Source of the DNA: Astragalus membranaceus
Lineage: Eukaryota > Streptophyta > Magnoliopsida > Fabales > Fabaceae
DNA length: 64,000 nt
Direction: 5' to 3'
Assembly: GCA_039519185.1 (NCBI GenBank)
Contig: CM076851.1
Span: forward strand, 51,442,751-51,506,750
Below are positions 23,621-34,398 of the stretch, in pieces. A program made the position numbers and the translations under genes. Positions within the stretch are counted from its first letter, which is position 1, and each line of letters starts with the position of its first letter. The notes under the pieces are model-generated. The model made no database searches, was not told where the DNA came from, and saw nothing but the letters and a program-made list of their open reading frames with translations.

Positions 23621-24896
23621 GAATTGGTATGGTTCTGACTCTTTTTTTATGTCGCTTTTCCTATTTTTTATTTCTGCTTTTACCTATTTTTGGTTTCTGA
23701 TTCCTTAAACAAAAACAAAAATCTAAACCCTAATTTTAGCAAAAAAAAATTTTGCCTAATTTCTTTCCTGAAACAGATTAACAAAACCTAATCTTCTCAT
23801 CCATTTCCACCTTTTTTTAAGCTACAAAACTGATTCTGATTTTTACTAACTAAGCCCTAATTTTCTAATTTCGTTTTATTTTGAACAATGATTTTGAATC
23901 CTATATTTCACAACTTAACTTATTTTGTTTTTAAACCCTAATCTGTACAGGGGACGAATGTATACATATACATCACTGGGAGGTTATCAAAAAACAAACA
24001 TTACATGATTAGAGTATTACAGATTAAACACCTACCTCTACATGTTTTTGAAATTCGTACATAAGAAAAAATAAAAGGAACACCAACCTAGATTCCAGCT
24101 TCTGGAAGATCTTCTCCCTATTATTGCTTGTTGCTATTAACCACTGCTACTGTTATCCTGGCTGCTTCTGCTCCTGCTACTTTTGTTTCTGGATTTTTAT
24201 TGCTTTGTGATTAGGGTTTCTGTGTGAAAACCCTAATTTTTGGCTCTGGATTTCGTCTAATTTTCTCTGTGTGAATTTTTTTGGGTGTCTTTTCTCTCTG
24301 AATCCAGCTTGTTTATATAGGCAAAAATTAGGGTTCTTCTGATCCTTCTCCATCTTTGTTTCCTTTTTGTAGGTTTTGGGCTTGGGTTGGAGAAGATGGG
24401 TGATCGGTGAGCAAGAAAAGGGTTAGGGTTCAGCTGTTGTTTTTTTCTTTAGGCTGAGGCGCCTCTTTTTACTTCTTTTTCTATTTTTATGTATTTTCGG
24501 ATTTTGTATTTTTTTGTATTTTTTGGATTATTGTAAATTAAATTTTAATTCTGATTTTATTATATTTTCGAATGTTGTAATATTTTTTAAATCTGAATTT
24601 ATTTTATTGTTATTCTCCTTATGGCTTTTTGATCAAAAAGGCTAAATTAGGTCCAAAATACCGGCCACAGGTCCATTTATTAAAATGGCCCAAAAGTTAG
24701 ATGTAGGCCTAAACGACCCAAAACATTAGACCTAAGCCTGCTTATTAAAAACTGATTCAAAACAATAAGCGTAGGCCCAATTGGACAATTCGGTCCAACT
24801 TTAAACAAAATAGCGATCGAAATGCCATGGGCTTGTGACACGGGGCTAAAACAATTACGATAAAAAGATCGGGCAAAATTGGGGTATAACAATAGC

Positions 24897-25491
24897 CATC
24901 TGGCATCCTCAATCCTTTCAACCATCGACAAACATCTTTTGCTTCATCGGGTGTAAGACAATATCTGGCTTTGGGTTTTGACATCTTGCCATTAGCCATT
25001 GGCACCAAATTCAAATTGGAACGACCTTTGTTACAATAAAGAGCAGAATCCATTCTAGCCTTATTATTGTCTTCGGTTCTATCTTTCACATTCATCACAG
25101 TGAACCATATGTTGTCAAAGAAATTCTTCTCAATGTGCATAACATCAAGATTGTGTCTCAATAGATTATCTTTCCAATACGGGTGATTCCAAAATATGCT
25201 TCTTTTTGTCCATTTATGCACTCGTCCATAACCATCCAATCGGGAGAGCACACCTACCTCTGTGGCTTGTGGCAAATTCATAACTCTACTCCAAATTTCA
25301 CCCGATTTCAATAAAGGCGGTGGGACATCTGTTTCAACTACCCCTTTCTTTAATGTCTTTCTGTTCTTTCTAAATACATGATCTGGCGGTAAGAATCTAC
25401 GATACGAGTCAAACCAAGAACTCTTTCCCCTGTATTTCAACGTAAACGCTTTTGTGTGTTCCATGCAGTGGGGGAATGCTAATTTACCGTG
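24897..25491 (-). pseudogene. CACTA transposase, C-terminal half of Transposase_21
   Basis: The minus strand reads HGKLAFPHCMEHTKAFTLK, WFDSYRRFLP, WTKRSIFWNHPYWKDNLLRH, NLDVMHIEKNFFDNI and LRMPDG, the same blocks as 42840-43420 in element E. It is bounded on one side by the Sirevirus-like solo LTR and on the other by the Ogre-like element, both inserted into this exon. Confidence 0.92.
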
Positions 25492-26220
25492 AGTCCTGTT
25501 GACCAAGTGACTTCAAAACACAAGAGGGGGACGGGGTGAATTGTGCAATTAAAAATGGTGATTAAAATTAAAGTATCTGAATAAAAAGGTTGATCAAATA
25601 AAATAAAGCGCTTAAGAAACCCTTTTAATTCGAATAAGAATGACTTGCAGAGGAAAATAAAAGAGATAAAGGGAAAGAAGAACACACAAAGAGATTTATA
25701 CTAGTTCGGCCACTTCTGAGGCCTACGTCTAGTCCCCAAGGAAAACTCCAAGGGATTTTAATCAATCACTAGCTTTTAAAATAGGTTCAGCTAGAAACCT
25801 TTACAACCAAAGACCTCTACACACAAAACCAGGATATCACCTCCCTATGTAAAAGAACTTTAAAACCGAGATATATCACCTCTCTTGAATACCTTGGGAT
25901 CACACCCAAAACTAAGACCTCTTTACACAAAATCGGGATATCACCTCCCTATGTAAAAGAGCTTAAAAACCAAGAGATATCACCTCTCTTGAATACCTTG
26001 GAATCACACCCAAAAATAAGAAATGAAAAGGAAAATGATGATACACTCAATAGTGTAGATAAAACAAATTGAAGCACAAGTAATACAACTCAAACTATAT
26101 GGAATATAAAGGTCTCAAATAAAGATTTTAGCAAGTGTAAGAAGAGTGAGAGTGATGAGAAGAATGATAGAGTTTCAGATGCAAGAATGAGTTGTGATTA
26201 AAATGATTTGCAAAGCCTTC

Positions 26221-26228
26221 TATTTATA
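26221..26228 (-). promoter_or_regulatory. TATA box of the solo LTR
   Basis: TATAAATA on the minus strand, in CCTATAAATAGAAGG, directly downstream (sense direction) of the palindrome array. Confidence 0.75.
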
Positions 26229-26272
26229 GGCATAGAAAAATATAGTCGTTGAGTAGAATATAGAAATGCTAA

Positions 26273-26633
26273 AATCGATTGTGTGCTTGAATGACTAAGA
26301 GATGATGATCGATTATGTGCTTCCTTAAAAGAAGGAGGAAATCGATTATGTGCTTCCTTAAATGGATGATGAAATCGATTATGTGCTTCCTTAAAACATG
26401 GGGGAAATCGATTATGGTCTCATAGGAAATAATAGGAATCGATTATGTGCTAGAATGTATGACTAGAAGAACCGATTTTGTGCTTCTTTAAAACAAGATG
26501 AAATCGATTATGTGCTTCCTCAAAGCCATAAATCGATTTTGTGCTTCCTTAATACAATGAAATCGATTATGGTTTCATAGGGAATGTTTAAGAATCGATT
26601 GTATGCTTGAATGTGGCATCCTTATAATCGATT
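26273..26633 (-). repeat. AATCGATT palindrome array (10 exact copies, 2 variants)
   Basis: Exact copies start near 26273, 26340, 26373, 26406, 26437, 26503, 26531, 26562, 26592 and 26626. Variants are GATCGATT (about 26308) and AACCGATT (about 26470). Many copies share the downstream ATGTGCTTCCTTAAA, so the unit is really a degenerate repeat of about 33 bp with an invariant palindromic core. Confidence 0.95.
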
Positions 26634-26901
26634 ATGTTTGTTTCTAAAATCATTTATGCATGCATGAGATTTGTTTAAAAAATTATTTTCATGCAAGAAA
26701 AATATTGTGAGTGTGTGATTTATTTTAGAGAGCTTTATTTCCACTTACACAAATATCCTAAACACACACAATACAATAAACAACTCTTGACTTGAAAGCT
26801 TGATCTCATTTTCCGCTTTTTGCAATCTTGACCTTTTTGAACTTCTTTTGTCAATCAACAAAACCAGATTATTCCTGTCAAGGCATATATTCACAAGTCC
26901 C

Positions 26902-27317
26902 TCAACCTGACAACATACCAAAAGCCGGGAAGGCATTAATTGTCCACATCAATGCCGCTCTCATCATAAAATTCTTCTTTCGTGCTGCATCATATGTCCC
27001 AACACCCTGCCACAATCTCTTGAGATCATCAATTATAGGTTCCAAAAAGATATCAATGTTAGCTTTTGGATTGGATGGACCGGGTATCAAGCAAGTCAAA
27101 AACATATACGGTTTAGTCATGCACATCTCAGGAGGAAGATTGTAAGGGGTAACAATGACTGGCCAACAGGAATAGGGCGACGCTGATGCTTGGATATATG
27201 AAGTAAATCCATCAGAGGACAAACCAAGTCGAACATTTCGTGGGTCAGAGGCAAAATCTGAATCCACTCGATCAAAGTGTTTCCCCGCCTCACCATCAGA
27301 TGGGTGGTGTAAAACAT
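26902..27317 (-). pseudogene. CACTA transposase, N-terminal half of Transposase_21
   Basis: The minus strand reads DPRNVRLGLSSDGFTSY, SCWPVIVTPYNLPPEMCM and LMWTINAFPAFGMLSG, matching element E. A frameshift lies near 27240-27267, and TGA replaces the expected Trp after MLSG, right beside the solo LTR insertion. Confidence 0.92.
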
Positions 27318-27628
27318 TCTCTACAACCTTGGAACTATAGGCAAATAGAACATCGACATTACAAGAATGGGATTATAATTACGTTTTTCCCCTTTACGAA
27401 TTTTATACATCGGCTTACCACAAAATCTACAAGCCTGCAGCGCACCATCGATTTTACCAAATTAGTTGTCGTAAAACAACATGTGCCCATCCTCACAACA
27501 ATCAATCTTCTTACATTTCAATCTCAGCTTCGAAACTAACATCTTTGCTTCATAATAACTTTTTTGGCAAACTATCCTTATTAGGTGTCCCGTCCAACAT
27601 CATTTGAGTCACAAAATCTAAACCCAAC
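27318..27628 (-). pseudogene. CACTA transposase, decayed linker region
   Basis: Short readable pieces KIDCCEDGHMLFY (about 27485-27530) and CRFCGKPMYKIRKGK (about 27390-27440) in shifting frames correspond to the cysteine-rich segment before the Transposase_21 core. Confidence 0.75.
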
Positions 27629-28174
27629 TCAAATATTGCTCATGGACTTGAGAGATAAAAGCTTCACACACATAGATAATTTTGACTCTGGAGAGCCTTC
27701 AAACAACGGTGTGTTTGACTCTTTTAACAAACAATAAAATCGTTGTGCTTCTTCATTTGGAAGTTCATCATGATCGTCATATTGAGGCCCATCAAATGGC
27801 ACATTCACTCCGAGACCATCACAAATCATGTTTTCCATCGACTCAAATTGTTCATTAGATGGAACATGAAAACTAGAACTGCTTGAAAAAGCCCCTAAGT
27901 CAAAATTTGGAAGTCATTGGTCCACCCAAATCCAATAATTAGGTCTAAACCCGATACAATACAAGTGCACCCTAATTTCATCATCAGGTGTAATAGGTAT
28001 ACCGTCGCACTTAAAGCATGGACATCTAATCCCCCCTTCCTTTTTAGCCTTATCATGTCGCCACGCTACCCTAATACACTCTTCAACCCCATTTACAAAA
28101 GTTTCCTTCAAAAATGCTCTTTCCGGATATAGCCGATCATACACCCAACGACGATTCAATTGATTCCAATTCAT
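27629..28174 (-). pseudogene. CACTA transposase N-terminus (Transpos_assoc domain)
   Basis: It starts MNWNQLNRRWVYDRLYPER and reads GGIRCPCFKCDGI and VHLYCIGFRPNYWIWVDQ, the N-terminal transposase-associated domain with its Cys pattern. One in-frame TGA follows VDQ, then the same frame runs on to 27629 with an acidic stretch. The counterpart in element E is 44215-44664. This was the start of the TNPD-type transposase of element B. Confidence 0.88.
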
Positions 28175-29269
28175 CTACATGCACTTAAAAAAACGCGTTA
28201 GATTCCACAACTAAACCCAAAATATAACCTATCAAGTTAGTGGCATCGATATGATCTCGGTGGAGATGATTTCGAGTCGAATATGGGGGTTAAGGACAGA
28301 ACAAAAAAAAACCCTTTTCCATATAAGTAGTGAAGGAAGTTATTTCTAACTCCCAACCTTAAAATTGTTAGTATAGTCTCACAATTATCTCAATGGAGAT
28401 TATTTCGAGCAAAATATGGGGGTGAGGGACAACACCTCGCCCTTTTCCATCTACAACACACAATATAGTCATCTAACCTAGGGTTCATCAAACATCAAAA
28501 CAACAAAAATAAATTATAACAGGCCATATAGATAAACTATAACATGCTAAGAACCAAATCATTTTTCACCAAATTTATTCACATTTCCCACCTATGAAGA
28601 TGCATATAGATAAACTCTATATAAAAGTAGCTGAAACATGGTATTACAAACATGATATTCAATCATCAAACAAATAGGCCAACAATCAAATAGCATGTTT
28701 AAAGAAGGGAAAAACACTATTGTGCTAAAAACCTTAAGGTATCTAAAGAGTGAGTGAGAGGAACTCACTTGTTGGGACTAATTTCTGAATTTTTCACAAT
28801 ATGTGTGTACCCACCAGAACCAAACAAGCTCTTATGACCCCAATTCGAAATGCGAAGCTCCAATACTCCTAACTTCAATGCTTGAGTAAATCCAGCAATC
28901 CAAAAATCCAGCAAAAAGATTCTGGTTTCAACAAAAATAAATTACAACAAAAATAAAAAGGATAACGAAAACGAAATCATAGAAAACGAAAACAAAATCA
29001 ACGAAAACGAAAACACAAAAATGAAAACGAAAAGGTACCACACTTTGAGAGTGAATGGTGGGAGAAGAGAGGGAGACGGGTTCGTTAGTGAGAGAAAAAG
29101 AGACGGGTTCTTTGGTGAGTGAGAGAAAATGGAGAAGATTATGGTGGTGGCGTGGCGCGGTGGTGGTGGAGAGATGGTGGTGAAAGAGAAAAGGGAGAAG
29201 AGAGAAGAGAGTGAAGTGTTTGAGAGAGAGAAGAGTGAAGTGAGGTGAGGCAATATGGATTAAGGGATT
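28175..29269 (-). other. 5' leader and promoter region of CACTA B transposase
   Basis: Upstream of the transposase start in the sense direction. It holds a purine-rich tract with GAGAG and GAAAACGAAA runs (28940-29240). No gene. Elements E and H have a comparable GA-rich leader in the same position. Confidence 0.55.
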
Positions 29270-29676
29270 AAAACATTAGCGAAGGATTGCATAGCGGATT
29301 CCAACCATAGCGACAGATTTTAATTTTCTCGCATTCCCAAAAATTAGCGACGGTACCATAGCGAAGGAATTTAAAATTAGTGACGGATTTTGAATTTTCA
29401 CGCATTCCCAGGTATTTGCGACGGAATCATAGCGACGGATATTACGTTTAGCGACGGAATTGGGAATTTTACGAATTCCAAGATCTGCCAACGGTCACGT
29501 CAGCGTTAGCAACGGAATTTACCTTAGCGACGGATTTGAATTTTTTTATTTAAAAAATAGGCGCGCCTTGTAGCGACGGAATTTGCTGTCGCTAAATCCC
29601 TCACTAAGTTCAACTTAGCGACGGATTTGGGATCCATCGCTAATATCTGTCGCCTATCCTGCATTTTTTTGTAGTG
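29270..29676. repeat. right subterminal and terminal repeats of CACTA B
   Basis: At least ten TAGCGACGGA / TAGCGAAGGA motifs between 29277 and 29650, then GATAGGCGACAG (inverted) and the terminal GTAGTG. Confidence 0.88.
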
Positions 29677-29779
29677 GATATATACGGTATACACCTTTCA
29701 CATATTATCTTATGCTTAATTCTTTTCTCTCTTCATCTAACATGATTTAATTGAATGTATATTTATCAATTTATACTGT

Positions 29780-30169
29780 GGCCATGGTTGTGGTCGTGGT
29801 CATGACTATGGTCGTGGTCACGGTATTGATCACAATCACGGTGGAAATTACAAGAACACATCTTTTCCCCAAAAGCGGAAAAATGTTGGAAAGAATGAAA
29901 ACTGTGGGCAGAGTAGCAAAAGTAATGAAAATATTTTCTATCGTTGTGGAGGCAAAGGTCATTGGGGTCGTACCTATCGCACACCAAAACATCTCGTTGA
30001 TCTCTATCAACAATCACTTAAAAATTAGGATAAAAGCATTGAGACAAATTTTGTTTATGAAGATGATGGTAATACAGATGTCACTCACTTGAATGTTGTT
30101 GATTTCTTTGCTGACCCTGATGAAAATATTGATCACCTTATTGTGGATGGAAGTATAGTCAAGAAGTAG
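29780..30169 (+). pseudogene. Copia Gag C-terminal relic with broken zinc knuckle
   Basis: A Gly/His/Arg-rich run (GHGCGRGHDYGRGHG) is followed by QKRKNVGKN and FYRCGGKGHWGRTYRTPKH, then VDLYQQSLKN and a TAG at 30026-30028; the same frame goes on to a second TAG at 30167. In this common plant Gag family the knuckle reads CYRCGxxGHWxRTCRTPKH, so both the first and last cysteines are lost here (Phe and Tyr instead). No LTR is recognisable around it. Confidence 0.75.
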
Positions 30170-30540
30170 ATTTTCCTAAATATTCCAATAATAATAAAGT
30201 TTTAGGTTTGAGAGTGTCTTTGAATTCCTCTGATAATAAAATGTTTTGATGCTAATAATAAGAAAGCTTTATATTTAAGTGTGTTTTCAACTTCCGTAGA
30301 TTATGTTCAAATAATTCAATTATAAAGTTGCTATGTTCAAATAAAACCTTTATTCTTTTAAGTATAAAATCATTATTAGAAATTCCTGCTAACAGACTAC
30401 TTATGAAGAATAACCGATTTTATTCCAGATCCAACTTCTACTGGCTAATAAGTCAATTGCAAGTCAGCCCAATATTTAGAGGCTTTTAGGGTAAACCCAA
30501 TTGCTTCAATATATACACCCACTCACACTCCTAAGAAATG
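30170..30540. other. AT-rich sequence, no gene
   Basis: Probably the continuation of the Copia relic, too decayed to assign. Confidence 0.35.
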
Positions 30541-30740
30541 TAACGTTCCCTCAACTCCTTTCATATGCTTCATCTCTATTATTGACTGACTTGGGTGTCG
30601 GAGTATTTGTAGGTGGTGGCAACCCCCATTTCTCGTTGAAACCAAATTCAACTCGAATTCATCACCTCGGATTCACCACCGTGAGGTACTCGGTAGCATT
30701 TAGCATTTCGGCCAGTTTCATCAATTGAGACCGACTTCCA
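30541..30740 (+). repeat. decayed Gypsy LTR fragment
   Basis: GACTGACTTGGGTGTCGGAGT at about 30584 corresponds to the ACTTGAGCGTCGGAGTG block shared by the LTR of element F and the solo LTR at 22904. No ends or target duplication could be found, so it is an old or partial copy. Confidence 0.45.
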
Positions 30741-31510
30741 CAATAGTTCAGATTTTAATAAAACTTGAAAGTTATGAGCATTAGCACGAGGTTATACTAT
30801 ATTAAATTAATATTTGCGAAACTCAAAGTTATACCATTTCTTAATTTGTAAGTCAAAACCTTATGGTGGAATATGAGCAAGAGAAAAAATACTAAACTAA
30901 TTAGACGACTTTTTCCTTTAGCTGGTGTTTGCTAGTGTGGTGGCTTTGACCCAAACTCCAATTGGGTGTCATGTGCTTTACCATTATTCAATTCTAATCT
31001 TAGGTCAACTACCATAGCCACCACACCATGTGGCCGTTGGATGATCGATGGACTCAACCCACGGTTAATGATTGTGCCTGAACCTTACTTGTTTTATTAA
31101 AAAAATGTAGATATGTAATAGATGCTTTACTTTTGTATGGATGCAGTGACTTACGAATAGTTTTACACTAAAAACGGTGAACACCTGTAATGTTTATTAT
31201 ATTAAAAAACGTTGAACGCTTTTATTAAAGTCAAAAAGCAGATCATGGATGTCTAAAGTCAAAACAACATTTTGTTTTGTTTAATGGAATTTAATTGATT
31301 GGATTAGGCCTCACCTGATCACCACCTTTCTAGCTATACTCCCAACTTTATTAAATTCTTTTATTTGGAAATACTAAATTATTAAATATAAATTTGGTGA
31401 ATGGAGCATATGTTCTAGCAAAAAACAAATCCAGATATAAAAAACCACAGAAGAAATCCTCTATTGTGCAAATATATAATATTGTCTAATGTGTATTAAT
31501 TGTTATATAT
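30741..31510. other. AT-rich spacer, no gene
   Basis: No open frame or repeat of note. The last five bases (TATAT, 31506-31510) are the left duplication of element F. Confidence 0.5.
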
Positions 31511-31859
31511 TGTTATGGTTAGGGCTTTTACTAGCGACACCTCCATGGCCCATTCGCAAAAGGCCCATTCAAGAAAACAAAATTCATTCATCAATGGCCA
31601 AGATCACACACATGATCGGATGGTCCAGATCCATCAGGTCAAGCATCACCAAACTCTATAAATAAGCATTAAATACTTCATTAATGGTAAGCAATCTCAC
31701 CCTAATATCTATCTGTAGTTGACAACCTCCCAGACTTGAGCGTCGGAGTGTCTTTGCAGGTACCACACCCCACCTCGGATCGAACAACGGTTGATCAAGG
31801 ACTTCATCTATCAACTATCTCGGATCCCCCCAACAGGATCGGAGATACGGTACAGTACA
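31511..31859 (+). repeat. 5' LTR of element F
   Basis: 349 bp, near-identical to the 3' LTR. CTATAAATAAG at about 31658-31668 is the likely TATA box. GACTTGAGCGTCGGAGTG lies at about 31733. Confidence 0.95.
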
Positions 31860-31878
31860 TTGGCGACCACAGTGGGAG
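31860..31878 (+). other. primer binding site of element F
   Basis: TTGGCGACCACAGTGGGAG directly follows the 5' LTR. It resembles the TTGGCGCCCACCGTGGGG type seen in Tat elements of other plants. Confidence 0.8.
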
Positions 31879-31919
31879 GATCTCTTTCTCTATTTCCTCT
31901 CCCATTACATTGATCGGCA

Positions 31920-33138
31920 ATGCCTCCTCAACTTCGTTCGAGGACCCAAAGTCTCATTGTAGCTAGGACCGGCCATGCGGCCGATCCTGGAACCCGTTTT
32001 GCAGCAGGTCGTACCACAGGGCACCCCGGAAGGGCATGTGGAATACCTTCCAAACTCATCCCAAGCTCAGAACCCAGAGAGGGCTATGGTCCCTGGGAGC
32101 TCGGGGAGAAATCGTCTCCCCCCTCCTCCTCAGGCAGTCCCAGTTCTGGTCGATGTTGTTCAACAGCTCGTCCTTCTACTGAACCATCAAGCTGAAGCGA
32201 ACCAGCAGCGGAGTTACCGATTTACCGAGCTCGAAGCCGAGGTAGCTGAGCTCTGTGCTAGAAATATCCCAGATCAGATCTCACCTCAGCGCAATTCTCC
32301 CGAGAGGAGAAATCCCGCACAGAGGCGTCACCAATCTCCCGCTCGGAAAAGGCATTATCATCGATCTCCACCTCGCCGGTTGAGGGGGAATGGTTCCCTT
32401 TCTCCCCCCAGCCGGACAGAAGACGAAGACAACCTCGCGTATTCACCCCAAGACCGCTCATCTTTGGCTTCTTCCTCCCCAAGACAATGTTCCCGAAGTC
32501 GAGAAAGGTCACCGAGACAGGACCGACCTCGCCACCGGTCAAGAAGAGTTCCCGGCCCGTACAATTACCGTCGATCTCCTCCCCGGGAGAAAACAGCAAA
32601 GCGCAAAGGTCCTTTCACTTAGAAGATCGACTACTTTCCAGTACCTGGGCATCTTGAGAAACCACCGGAGGGATTGAAGCTACACGATGGAACGGGCGAC
32701 CCTGATCGACACCTAGACTATTTTGACACCAAAATGCAATATCGGAATGTTCCTATGGAAATGAAATGCCGAATGTCCCCTCTGACCTTGGAGAAGGTAG
32801 CTTCGGATTGGTTGAGATCCCTCAAACCAAATTCCATCCCTTCTTGGGATCAATTGGCGAAGCTCTTCTCAGCTCAGTTCTCCCACTCAAGAAGTAAGCC
32901 CAAACACAAGAAAGTATTAGCATCCATCGTTCAAGGGGAGGACGAACCTCTAAGGGATTACATAGAGAGATTTAACAAAGAAGCTTCCCAAGTTCGAAAT
33001 TTGAACGACGAGTTTCGGCTTTACTTCATGACAGCCGGTCTCCAGGAAGGAAGTTTGCTTCAGACTCATATCGGGACCTTCGAACCCAACACCTTGCAGG
33101 AGTTCCTTCAAAAGTCCCAATGCTTCATCGATCATTAA
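31920..33138 (+). pseudogene. Gag of element F
   Basis: It begins MPPQLRSRTQ at 31920, a typical Tat Gag start. The frame shifts within the first 100 bp to the one open at 31975-32622. That part is rich in Arg/Ser/Pro (SPARKRHYHRSPPRRLRG, SRSRERSPRQDRPRHRSRR), like an RS domain. After a TAG near 32620 the Gag core follows: HLDYFDTKM, SDWLRSLKPNSIPSWDQL, LFSAQFSHSR and DEPLRDYIERFNKEA. A TAA ends the frame at 33138. At least one frameshift and one stop break it. Confidence 0.9.
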
Positions 33139-33751
33139 GAAGGCCTCAAGGCCGGAAGAACGGTAGCCCGGGCTGGATCATTTAAACCTCGCGGCGATCA
33201 AGTCTATACCGATCTTAATGAAACCCGGGCAAGGATCCTAGGTGAATGCATGAACCCAGAGTTCAGGGATGTGAAGTTTCCCAATCCTCTCCCCCATATG
33301 CCGGGATAGCGTTCCAACCAATACTGCAGGTATCACTACAGTGACGGTCATGATACCAGTCATTGCAATGCCCTGAAAAATGACATTGAAGACATGATCA
33401 AAAGAAGAAAGCTTGCCGGTTATGTAAAGAAGCTCGGATAGCAGGGAGTCGAAGTTAAAGAAGAGAAGGAAAACCCCAAAGGAAATCAAAAGGCCGAAGA
33501 CTCGGAGGACGAGCCGGACTTTCGAAAATCGAAGGGGCGAACTGTGATGATGATGATTTCGGGGAGCTTCCCCGAAGAAGCATCGGGAAAAACAATGAAG
33601 CAGAAGTGGAAAGAACTCATGAGCGTGGCCCCCACCTCGACAACACCGGTTTCACCGATTCGTCCCCCTTTAGCTTTTGGCGACGAAGATCTATTGAATG
33701 GCAAACCCAACAAACACGTACCACTCCTAATCACCGCAGTAATAGCCAATC
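33139..33751 (+). pseudogene. Gag C-terminus and linker of element F
   Basis: Continuing the frame past the TAA at 33138 gives two more TAGs (near 33307 and 33439). Between them CRYHYSDGHDTSHC is a zinc-knuckle variant (CX2HX4HX4C), followed by ALKNDIEDMIKRRKLAGYV. An acidic and basic linker then leads to protease. Confidence 0.82.
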
Positions 33752-34123
33752 ATGAGGTTAGGGATTCTGGTTGATCAAGGAAGCTCGTCTGATATCATCT
33801 TCGTCGACCTTTTTGAAAGAATGGGGATCGACAAGGAAGACCTCATTCCTTATAGAGGGTCGGCCCTATCCGGATTTAATGGATCCCGAACCAAGCCACT
33901 TGGCCACCTAGAGCTGATGGTTACTTATGGAGAGGAGCCAATGGTAAGAATTGTCAAGACGAGATTCCTTGTTTTACCTTGTCAATCGATCTATAACTGT
34001 ATTATCGGAAGACCGACTTTGGGTAGGCTCGGAGCGGTAACTTTCACCACCCATCTCAAAATGAAGTTCTACTCTCTTTGCAATAAAGTCATCACCTTGG
34101 ACGCCGACTTGGAATCCGCATAA
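33752..34123 (+). pseudogene. aspartic protease of element F
   Basis: About 123 codons. ILVDQGSSSDIIF is the active-site region in the D-x-GSS form used by Tat elements. YNCIIGRPTLGRLGAV is the second conserved block, typical of the protease C-terminal side. A TAA ends the frame where a gag-pol polyprotein should continue. Confidence 0.88.
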
Positions 34124-34398
34124 ACGTGTTTCTTCCTATACATGAAGGCCGAAAAGAAGGCCGTCGAAGAAGAAGGGGTTCCCCCTGCTGAAGATCGGAA
34201 TATCAAGAAATCCAAAGGGTATGATCAATTCGTCGATGTAAATGTAACCGATTTGGACGCAAGATATGATCCCAATAGTTCGCAGGACGAGGAGGATGAC
34301 GACCTAGCCAGAGAACTGAAAAGAAAAATGAAAAGGCCGAGCCTGACGGGGAATTCGAAGAAATCCATCTCGGTGAGGACCATGACGACCTTTTCGCG
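34124..34398 (+). pseudogene. acidic linker between protease and reverse transcriptase
   Basis: Readable as a Lys/Glu/Asp-rich linker (34142-34330) before a frameshift into the reverse transcriptase frame. Confidence 0.7.

Larger units (their letters stand above)
16713..24891 (-). mobile_element. Ogre/Tat-like Gypsy element, gag only, minus strand
   Basis: The element runs from TGTAGCGACCG (16713) to GTATAACA (24891), with a 5-bp duplication GTAGC (16708-16712) / ATAGC (24892-24896), one base different. On its own minus strand it starts TGTTATACCCC. It has a 3.6-kb 5' LTR (21312-24891), a primer site, a leader, gag (20319 down to 18673), a non-coding remnant and a 3' LTR cut short by a deletion (16713-17577). 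Protease, reverse transcriptase and integrase are absent. It landed in the CACTA transposase gene between PDG and YSSNLARCADV. Confidence 0.9.
21312..24891 (-). repeat. 5' LTR of the Ogre-like element
   Basis: About 3.58 kb including a nested 376-bp solo LTR. A 28-bp unit (GTTTTCTTGAGAAGAAAATA and following) is tandemly doubled at 22232-22287. GA-rich tracts occur at 22565-22680. A GC-rich block with two hairpins lies at 23300-23640, unlike the AT-rich remainder. Confidence 0.85.
25497..26895 (-). mobile_element. Sirevirus-like solo LTR (second family) in CACTA B
   Basis: Plus-strand ends are TGTTGACCAAGTG and ATATTCACA, with a perfect duplication AGTCC (25492-25496, 26896-26900). Sense direction is minus, judged from its TATA box and palindrome array. 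It resembles the LTRs of the element in CACTA H (ACCAAGTG, AAGAGGGGG, GTGAATTG and a CACA end) more than the family at 38196. A unit of about 105 bp (AAGACCTCT, GGATATCACCTCC, ...) is doubled at 25809-26015. Confidence 0.93.
11821..29676 (-). mobile_element. CACTA DNA transposon B, large, with three direct insertions
   Basis: Left end CACTACAAAAAAAACAGG, right end the inverted CACTACAAAAAAATGCAGG, both followed inward by GATAGGCGACRG and TAGCGACGG repeats. The flanks read ATA before and G-ATA after, so the 3-bp duplication is displaced by one base. The transposase genes lie on the minus strand in normal order: N-terminal domain at 28174, Transposase_21 fold, DUF4218, DUF4216 and then a second protein. 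Three LTR-type insertions (12751-14241, 16713-24891, 25497-26895) split the genes. Removing them leaves about 6.8 kb, a typical CACTA size. Confidence 0.93.

Noticed and set aside
11818..29680. A perfect 3-bp target duplication for CACTA B
   Set aside because: The left flank is ATA and the right flank is GATA; the match needs a one-base shift, so I do not claim it as exact.
29766..30017. His/Asp-rich minus-strand ORFs
   Set aside because: They are the complement of the Gly/Arg/His-rich repeat of a plus-strand Gag relic.
32258..32599. Minus-strand ORFs opposite the Gag of element F
   Set aside because: They mirror the RS-rich coding sequence and have no independent features, unlike the antisense ORF at 51600-52577.
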